Shown here: positions 58,769 through 64,000 of the stretch, one piece after another | Numbering within the stretch: position 1 is the stretch's first letter | Layout: every line of letters starts with the position of its first letter | Source of the DNA: Symbiodinium kawagutii | Lineage: Eukaryota > Sar > Dinophyceae > Suessiales > Symbiodiniaceae | Assembly: GCA_009767595.1 (NCBI GenBank) | Contig: VSDK01027004.1 | Span: forward strand, 629,649 to 693,648 | Reading direction: 5' to 3' | DNA length: 64,000 bases | Program-made: the position numbers and the translations under genes | The notes under the pieces: model-generated | Databases searched by the model: none | Told to the model about the DNA's origin: nothing | Seen by the model: only the letters and a program-made list of their open reading frames with translations

Positions 58769-59297
58769 GGCTGTCGCTGCTTTGTTTCAGTCAACCAACC
58801 AGCCTATCAAATTAGAGAAGTCCCAGATACTTACCTACCAGGAAGTCACCAGAAGTTCTAACCCAACACACTCAGGCTCAACCCTGAAGTTCACTCTGAG
58901 TCAGCAGAAGTCTTTTCCTCTTGTGGCCTTGAGCCAAAGGTGAAGTTCACCATGACTCAGTATGAAGTACATGAAGTGTGGGTGTGCATGTACATGTTGA
59001 CACGCTCCCTTGAAGTACTGCTGCCTGTGGGCAGTGCTTCACACAAAAGAAGTCTATCAGCAAAACCAAGCGTCCTTGAAGTTGGTTGCTTTTCTCAACT
59101 TGAAGTTGCAAAAGATTCTCGAAGTCTTTACAAAAGAAGTTCTGAAGTGATCTCGACTGAGTGACATTGAAGTCAGTCGACCACAAAGCTCTGAAGTCTA
59201 CATCATGCAGCAAAATTTCATTGAAGTCTGAATTCACCATCTGAAGTTGAAATGAAGTTGAATTCTGAACCGAAGTCAAACATGCAGCTGACAGAAG

Positions 59298-60413
59298 TTA
59301 CAGCCTCGATCTTCGTGCCCTCAAAACGAAGTCAGAGGGGACCATCCAATCCCTACCATTTGGCTGGATGAAGTTGGCGTTGCCTTGAAGTACGAGGTGC
59401 ATGTAACGTTTATGTCCTGAAGTGCGATGCACAAGTGGTTGTCCACCAACACTGAAGTAAGGAAGCTGCGCCATAATCGATACCGATGCCTGAACAGAAG
59501 TGAAGCGTCCGAAGGCGAACACCCTCATCGTGCTTGAAGTCTGCCTCGAGAAGTGCAACACATTGAAGTTCACCATATAATCGATATATTGGCGGTTCCA
59601 CACTCGAGAAGTCTTGGCCTCGAAGTACTGGTAGATCTCCAGCTGAGGCATCCGAAGTGCAAACAGCAACAACGGAAGTGTCAATGACCTCTCTTGAAGT
59701 TGATGTCCTCTTTGAAGTGCACCTTCAACTTTGAGCCATGTGCCAAAGAAGTGCATCAATGCCGCTGACCGAGGAGAAGTGTGAAGGTTCACATGACCTT
59801 CATTGTGTGGGAAGTGCTCACTTCCAACGGTCTGTGGGCATCGAAGTGCTGATCCATCCCACCATGATGGATCCATTGGAGCACAGAAGTACATCCATGG
59901 TGTCCAAAACCATGGGTCTCTCTGGCTCTGAAGTTCAGCAGAAGTCAGCTCCACTGAGGGTCTGACTTGAAGTTCGATCAAAGAAGTGTACACCATACTC
60001 TCTTCCGGAGTGTAAAGTTGAAGTACATCATTCCTCTGAAGTCGACGCATCTGTGCTGAAGTGGCTGGCTCTGTCAATCCAGGAAACAGAAGTCCTACCT
60101 TTGCAAGTGCAGGAAGTCTTGGGTCACCAGGACTTGTCATCTGTCTCACATTCCAGAAGTGATCCAAGAAGTGCTCTGGATTCATCTGGTATGTGAAGTG
60201 TGGATTGTCACATACTGGAAGTGTCCTCCTTTGACCTTCCATCTTCAAAGTCTCGAAGTGGGGAGACCGAGCTGATGAAGTGCCAACCTCTCTTGCTTCC
60301 GAAGATGAAGTTTCTCCTCTTCGAACTTCCTGTCGAAGTAGTCCAGAAGTTGACGCCTCTGAACGTCTGGATGTGGCCTCACCGAAGTCTTGATTCCTTG
60401 GCAAAGAAACCAA
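59298..60413 (-). CDS. Unknown protein of 314-371 aa, -1 frame relative to the preceding ORF
   Basis: Not recognised. The frame opens at a TTG (60413) within the preceding ORF; the first ATG is at 60242, two bases after that ORF's stop, and gives 314 aa. The TTG form would need a -1 frameshift out of the upstream ORF, the ATG form would need reinitiation, so these two ORFs may be expressed together. The sequence is rich in His-Phe, Asn-Phe, Tyr-Phe and Thr-Ser pairs (HFLDHFWN, NFNVLHFSRQTSS, LPYFSV) because ACTTC recurs in the coding strand. The middle is hydrophobic and aromatic (DPWFWTPWMYFCAPMDPSWW), but no clear membrane segment or catalytic motif is seen. The end is RARRSRL. Position 3' of copia pol suggests an accessory ORF of the element. 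Confidence 0.5.
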   Translation of the reverse strand: MVSLPRNQDFGEATSRRSEASTSGLLRQEVRRGETSSSEAREVGTSSARSPHFETLKMEGQRRTLPVCDNPHFTYQMNPEHFLDHFWNVRQMTSPGDPRLPALAKVGLLFPGLTEPATSAQMRRLQRNDVLQLYTPEESMVYTSLIELQVRPSVELTSAELQSQRDPWFWTPWMYFCAPMDPSWWDGSALRCPQTVGSEHFPHNEGHVNLHTSPRSAALMHFFGTWLKVEGALQRGHQLQERSLTLPLLLFALRMPQLEIYQYFEAKTSRVWNRQYIDYMVNFNVLHFSRQTSSTMRVFAFGRFTSVQASVSIMAQLPYFSVGGQPLVHRTSGHKRYMHLVLQGNANFIQPNGRDWMVPSDFVLRARRSRL

Positions 60414-60598
60414 GTGTAGAAGTAGGCCACTCGTTCCTCACTTCCGAGAAGTGCCAGCTCAGTCTTCTCGTGATGATACTGAGCCTCCTCCTGAAGTCGC
60501 TGGTTGAAGTAGAAGCGCACCCTTTCAATGGCTTCTTCACGTGACTCCAGAAGTGTCTGGTAGACAAACTGGAGAAGTCCACTGGCGAAGTTTCCCAT
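60245..60598 (-). CDS. Unknown 117-aa protein downstream of the copia pol
   Basis: Not recognised. The ATG at 60598 gives a protein beginning MGNFASGL; the Gly-2 would suit N-myristoylation, though this is only a motif. The body is charged and helical (ESREEAIERVRFYFNQRLQEE, KFEEEKLHLRKQERL), suggesting coiled coil. The frame is also open upstream to about 60799 through alternative start codons, but that part is Phe/His/Ser-rich and less protein-like. It ends in TGA (60245-60247), two bases before the ATG of the next ORF, which lies in the -1 frame. Its ACTTC density matches the copia gene and the next ORF, so it probably belongs to the same element, in the place where an extra 3' ORF would sit. 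It could also be a host gene captured with the element. Confidence 0.5.
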   Translation of the reverse strand: MGNFASGLLQFVYQTLLESREEAIERVRFYFNQRLQEEAQYHHEKTELALLGSEERVAYFYTWFLCQGIKTSVRPHPDVQRRQLLDYFDRKFEEEKLHLRKQERLALHQLGLPTSRL

Positions 60599-61082
60599 CT
60601 TGTCTGCAGCAAAAATGAAGTAAATTCCAAAAGAAGTTTCCAAACCAGTCAGAAGTCCATGAGAACATGGCAACGAAGTGGAGTGAAAAACGTGGTCGAA
60701 AACGTGAAGTGAAAAACAGCAGCGGAAGTGGTACCTGAAAAACCCTGCTGGTTGAAGTCGGCTGAAATGCAGTGAAGGCAAAACGAAGTTACTGACCATG
60801 GCTAACTACCCCGGAAGTAGTGAACCGTTCCTATCATACCCAGAAGTGATTAAAAGTTACTTGGGGAGCCTCAAGTGAAGTAAAAACAACAGCGACCCAA
60901 CGGAACAGAACAACAAACAAAACCAACAACGACTGAAGTATCTGACACTTACAGGTATGTACAGTGTGCAAGTGAAGTATCTATACATGTGCAAGTATGT
61001 ACATAAAAGCAGTCCGAAGTTTGACTTCTTCACTGAACCTAAGGCTACAGCTAGAAGTTTCCATGTCAAGTTCCAAGTGTCT

Positions 61083-64000
61083 TCACAGTGCTCGACCCAT
61101 GGGAAGTGTGATCCCGAGGGTTGCCAAGTGTCTGTGAAGTACCTCCTTAGTGATGTACTTTGTCATCACATCGGAAGTGTTCAAAGTTCCAAGCACTTTC
61201 TTGATTGCCACGATGCCTGAAGTTACAAGCTCTTGAATGAAAAGAAATCGAAGTTGAACATGTTTGGTTTTCTTGGAAGTTCCGAACCTGGTTGCCATTG
61301 ATTTGCCTGCGGTGCTGTCAGTGTGAAGTTTGATGTTGACCTTTGTGGCGATTTGGGATTCCAAGAGAAGTGACCTAACAAAGAGGCTTTCACCAGCTCC
61401 TAAGCCTATTGCGTACAGTTCTGCTTCTCCACTAGAAGTAGCTACTGTTTGCTGCGTCCTGCTCTGAGAAGTGATCAAGGAGCCTAGAAAGAAAAGTGCC
61501 ATGCCTGAAGTACTACGTCTTGTTGAGACGCAGCCTGCCCAATCGGAGTCTACGTAGCATTCGATATCAAATGAAGTCTGTTTCGGATGTGGAATCACAT
61601 TCGGACGAAGTTGCAAAACAGCTGGTTTCGTTCCAGCCAGGTACCTTAGTAGTGTCTTCATCTTGACGAAGTGGTCCTGAGTCGGCGCAACAAGTCCTCT
61701 TGAAAGTTCCTTAGTCGCGAACTGAATGTCCGGCCTGATACTGCTCAACCAAAGAAGTTGTCCAACGATCCTGCGGTACAGCTTGTGATCGTCCTTAGAA
61801 AGAAGTTCCTCAGACTCAATCAGTTTGCGAAGTGAATCCGCACCTGGTGTAGCAGCAGGTTTACAACCGGCCATGTCAAGTTGTTCAAGCATCTTATCTA
61901 TGTATGAAGCCGGCATAGACATCTCAATGGACTCTTCACGTCGAGTGATCCTTCTACCGAGGAAGTCAATGCTCTTTCCTGACTCCAACACACCTTCTTG
62001 ACGCAAGCAGAGTTGCTTCTGAAGTTCAGAAAACAAAAACTCACATGACCCTTGTGATCCGACCAGAAGTAAATCATCAACACAACAAAGCATGTATACC
62101 TTTCGTGCCTCATGGAAGTACAAGTTTGAATCAGATTTCAACCTACGGAAACCAAGAGAAGTAGCTACACTAACGAAGTGTTGCTGCCCCATCTTTGGAC
62201 TCTGTTTCAAACCATACATCGCTTTGCGAAGTTTCCACAACACACCACCGTTTGGGTAATACTCAACTGGCGGAAGTACAAACACCTCATCTGTGAGAAG
62301 TGCGTGCAAGAAAGCTGTTGATACGTCTCCAGCAATGACGTACCAGTTGTGAACTACTGCCAAGGTGAGCAACAAACGAAGTGTGATGAGTGAAGGAGTG
62401 CTGGCGTAAGCGTCGTCCGGGTCGAGTTGCTGATCGAACCCTCGAACGCACACGCGGCATTTGACTTCGCCGCCTTTCGGCCTCTTCACCCATTTCGTAG
62501 AAATTGCATTCTGAAGTTGTTCGGGAGTGCATTCTGAAGTCAAGTACTCTTCGTACACCTCGAAGTTCTTGATGGAAGCCATCTCCTTATTCATACCTGC
62601 GATCTCCTGTTCACGGTCGAACTCTGTGTCATACCAAATGACGGGATCTGCGGCACGAAGTGCTTGAAGTTCTTCTTCACGGTCAACGTTGGGCTCAACG
62701 GGGACCTCAAGTCCTGACCTTGTGTCAACCGAAGCAACTTTCAAACAACTGACGGGAAGTGACTCATCATCAAACACGGCTCCAATCTTCTGAAGTTTGG
62801 TTCCGCTCCCTGGAACTGTGTCAGGGGCCGAACGCTTCAAATCAGAAGTTGACGGTCCAACACGCTGAAACAAGTTTGCGGGCTCAGCCGCGTCATCAAG
62901 TTCAGTGTCTTCGGAAGTTCTTTTTGTGCCATGCGGAGGTGCTGAAGTTTCAACTGGCGTCGCGGAAGCGTCTGCAGCAGGAGTTGGCGCTGCCGGCGAT
63001 CCGGACGAAGTTTCTGCTGGTCCTGGAGGAAGGATGAGCACATCCGTGTCCTCACCACGACCTTTTGGATCCCAAGGCGGGGCCTTGAAGTCCTCAACCA
63101 TGCGCTGGTCAACTTGTTCCGACACAGGAAGTCGGCGGATGCTCCTGGTCTTGAGCACGCCGTTGTTTGTGCCGATCAAGCGCATGTCTGCGGAAGTGTC
63201 ACGACCAAGCCAAATGGCTTGCACCCAAGCAGGTTCAGCTTTGGAGTGCTTGCCGGGAAGTCTACACATGACAACCTCACCAAACTTGCACAAGGCGGAG
63301 TTGCACCGCTTTGACCAACGCCGTTCGTATGGTGTCAAACCATCTGAACGAACGGAGAAGTTGTTCAACAGAAACTGCGCATGCTTCACAAGCCAAGCAA
63401 ACAAGGGAGAAGTGACGTGCAACTTGACGTTGTACCTGGAAGCAAAGTCTTGACGAAGCGCACGGACCTGAGCGTAAAGAAGTTGCTGGGCGTTGCCAAC
63501 AGCTCCTTGAGCTTGTTTCCACTCAGTTGGGCTCTTCCTAAGTGCAAGACCACCAAGTTCAGAAGTCACGGTCTGAGCAACGGCGAGAAGTGCTGGTTCG
63601 GGATCGGCCTGCAAAGTGCCGAACGTACGACCTGACTCAAGCACAAACTTGCGAAGTTCTCCTTCTGCATACACGGAGTGTCCTTTGCAAGGAACAACAC
63701 AAGACATTGCAAGTCCTGACAACACATCACGCACATTGAGAAGTGTGACCTGGTCCTTTGTCTCCGGATCCGTGATGAAGGAGTAGTCGCACTGAAGTAC
63801 AGGTTGCTTCAAGCGAAGTTTCTTCGAGTGATCCTGCCTAGACTTAGACTCAACACAAATCTTACACCAACTTCTAAACGGAAGATGGGTAAGTTCATGC
63901 TCTGCACGCTCCTGTGCCGTTGGCTCTTTTGGTACAGGAAGTGACCTTGGAGCTCTGGACGAAGTGTCAGCTTCAGCTTCTGCAAGAGGAAGTGGGTCAA
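61083..64000 (-). CDS. Ty1/copia-type retrotransposon polyprotein (integrase, reverse transcriptase, RNase H), 5' end outside window
   Basis: Copies an RNA intermediate into DNA and inserts it in the genome. The frame stays open to the window edge: first full codon is GAC at 63998, so the protein is N-terminally incomplete; the stop is TGA at 61083. An HHCC zinc motif (H..H..WCKIC, 63855-63899) comes first, then the integrase core with Asp in LQCDYSF (63788) and Asp in LQADPEP. Next are a hydrophilic linker, the copia RVT_2 domain with the CVDDLL active site (62073-62081), and RNase H with DSDWAG, SSGEAELYA and HTDSTAGKS. The third integrase acidic residue is Gly (codon 63495-63497), 36 residues after the second Asp, so integration activity is doubtful. 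No internal stop is present. The gene carries ACTTC on its coding strand about every 40-60 bp, like the ORFs to its left. LTRs were not found. Confidence 0.96.
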   Translation of the reverse strand, partial: DPLPLAEAEADTSSRAPRSLPVPKEPTAQERAEHELTHLPFRSWCKICVESKSRQDHSKKLRLKQPVLQCDYSFITDPETKDQVTLLNVRDVLSGLAMSCVVPCKGHSVYAEGELRKFVLESGRTFGTLQADPEPALLAVAQTVTSELGGLALRKSPTEWKQAQGAVGNAQQLLYAQVRALRQDFASRYNVKLHVTSPLFAWLVKHAQFLLNNFSVRSDGLTPYERRWSKRCNSALCKFGEVVMCRLPGKHSKAEPAWVQAIWLGRDTSADMRLIGTNNGVLKTRSIRRLPVSEQVDQRMVEDFKAPPWDPKGRGEDTDVLILPPGPAETSSGSPAAPTPAADASATPVETSAPPHGTKRTSEDTELDDAAEPANLFQRVGPSTSDLKRSAPDTVPGSGTKLQKIGAVFDDESLPVSCLKVASVDTRSGLEVPVEPNVDREEELQALRAADPVIWYDTEFDREQEIAGMNKEMASIKNFEVYEEYLTSECTPEQLQNAISTKWVKRPKGGEVKCRVCVRGFDQQLDPDDAYASTPSLITLRLLLTLAVVHNWYVIAGDVSTAFLHALLTDEVFVLPPVEYYPNGGVLWKLRKAMYGLKQSPKMGQQHFVSVATSLGFRRLKSDSNLYFHEARKVYMLCCVDDLLLVGSQGSCEFLFSELQKQLCLRQEGVLESGKSIDFLGRRITRREESIEMSMPASYIDKMLEQLDMAGCKPAATPGADSLRKLIESEELLSKDDHKLYRRIVGQLLWLSSIRPDIQFATKELSRGLVAPTQDHFVKMKTLLRYLAGTKPAVLQLRPNVIPHPKQTSFDIECYVDSDWAGCVSTRRSTSGMALFFLGSLITSQSRTQQTVATSSGEAELYAIGLGAGESLFVRSLLLESQIATKVNIKLHTDSTAGKSMATRFGTSKKTKHVQLRFLFIQELVTSGIVAIKKVLGTLNTSDVMTKYITKEVLHRHLATLGITLPMGRAL

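Larger units (their letters stand above)
58803..64000. mobile_element. Retroelement region marked by GAAGT pentamers
   Basis: A hand count gives about 82 GAAGT on the plus strand in 58801-61020 (one per 27 bp; about 2 expected), and the high density continues at one per 40-60 bp to the window end. ACTTC on the same strand is rare (a few). The first GAAGT of the run is at about 58815, and the sequence left of it has ordinary frequency. The run crosses coding and noncoding DNA, including 58815-59297 and 60800-61082, which hold no ORF. I take it as the footprint of one element or one coherent insertion. No LTR or target-site duplication was identified; the right end is outside the window. Confidence 0.6.

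Noticed and set aside
58927-58940. Possible spliced-leader relic (CTTTGGCTCAAGG on the minus strand)
   Set aside because: Matches only the last 11 bases of the dinoflagellate spliced leader and is not in front of a coding start; may be chance.

Overview
The window looks like nuclear DNA of a dinoflagellate, most like the Symbiodiniaceae/Suessiales type. The reasons are tiny exons separated by introns of 0.3-5 kb, splice donors that are often GC or GA as well as GT, AG|G acceptors, a ubiquitin-like/RCC1-repeat protein with 41-residue repeats, a Ty1/copia polyprotein with the THLPFRSWC-type zinc motif, TTTAGGG telomere-type DNA, and a very high load of short terminal-inverted-repeat (TIR) elements. 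No prokaryotic features, CRISPR array, rRNA or convincing tRNA were seen. Two assembly gaps (1113-1219 and 20011-20225) are present.

Every gene supported with confidence is on the minus strand, so the window reads as one unidirectional array, transcribed right to left. From right to left it holds: (1) 58.8->64 kb, a copia-type retrotransposon (pol 61083->64000, open at the window edge) and two further unknown ORFs (59298-60598), all sharing an extreme GAAGT/ACTTC pentamer bias; (2) 43.9-58.8 kb, an unknown gene of about 13 micro-exons (about 259 aa) whose first exon sits right at the edge of the GAAGT zone; (3) 35.6-43.2 kb, ribosomal protein eL31 in six exons whose joins close exactly into 116 aa, with an intronless ubiquitin-like/RCC1-repeat gene nested on the same strand in its 4.1-kb first intron; (4) 22.2-30.5 kb, the 3' part of a gene for an Arg/Ser-rich protein, with a 2.4-kb fold-back element in its 4.6-kb intron; (5) 10.6-13.2 kb, the 5' part of an unknown gene; (6) 5.6-8.7 kb, a pentatricopeptide-repeat (PPR) gene, possibly the continuation of (5); (7) 1.9-2.2 kb, a broken retroelement RNase H fragment and, left of it, a duplicated exon-like segment.

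Between the exons lie repeats: a 91-bp minisatellite core (15.6-16.9 kb) inside a 5-kb field of diverged copies, a tetranucleotide field (11.7-12.3 kb), a roughly 92-bp tandem array (12.3-13.1 kb), a pair of 230-239-bp TIR elements around a gap-containing palindrome (19.6-20.6 kb), several 10-bp-period minisatellites, an interstitial TTTAGGG tract, and at least three families of roughly 100-130-bp TIR elements (called A, B and C here). Some family-A copies begin or end at splice sites, which is what introners (intron-creating transposons) would give. Exon joins were built by hand from reading-frame phase, splice dinucleotides and, for eL31, protein homology; no alignment was run.
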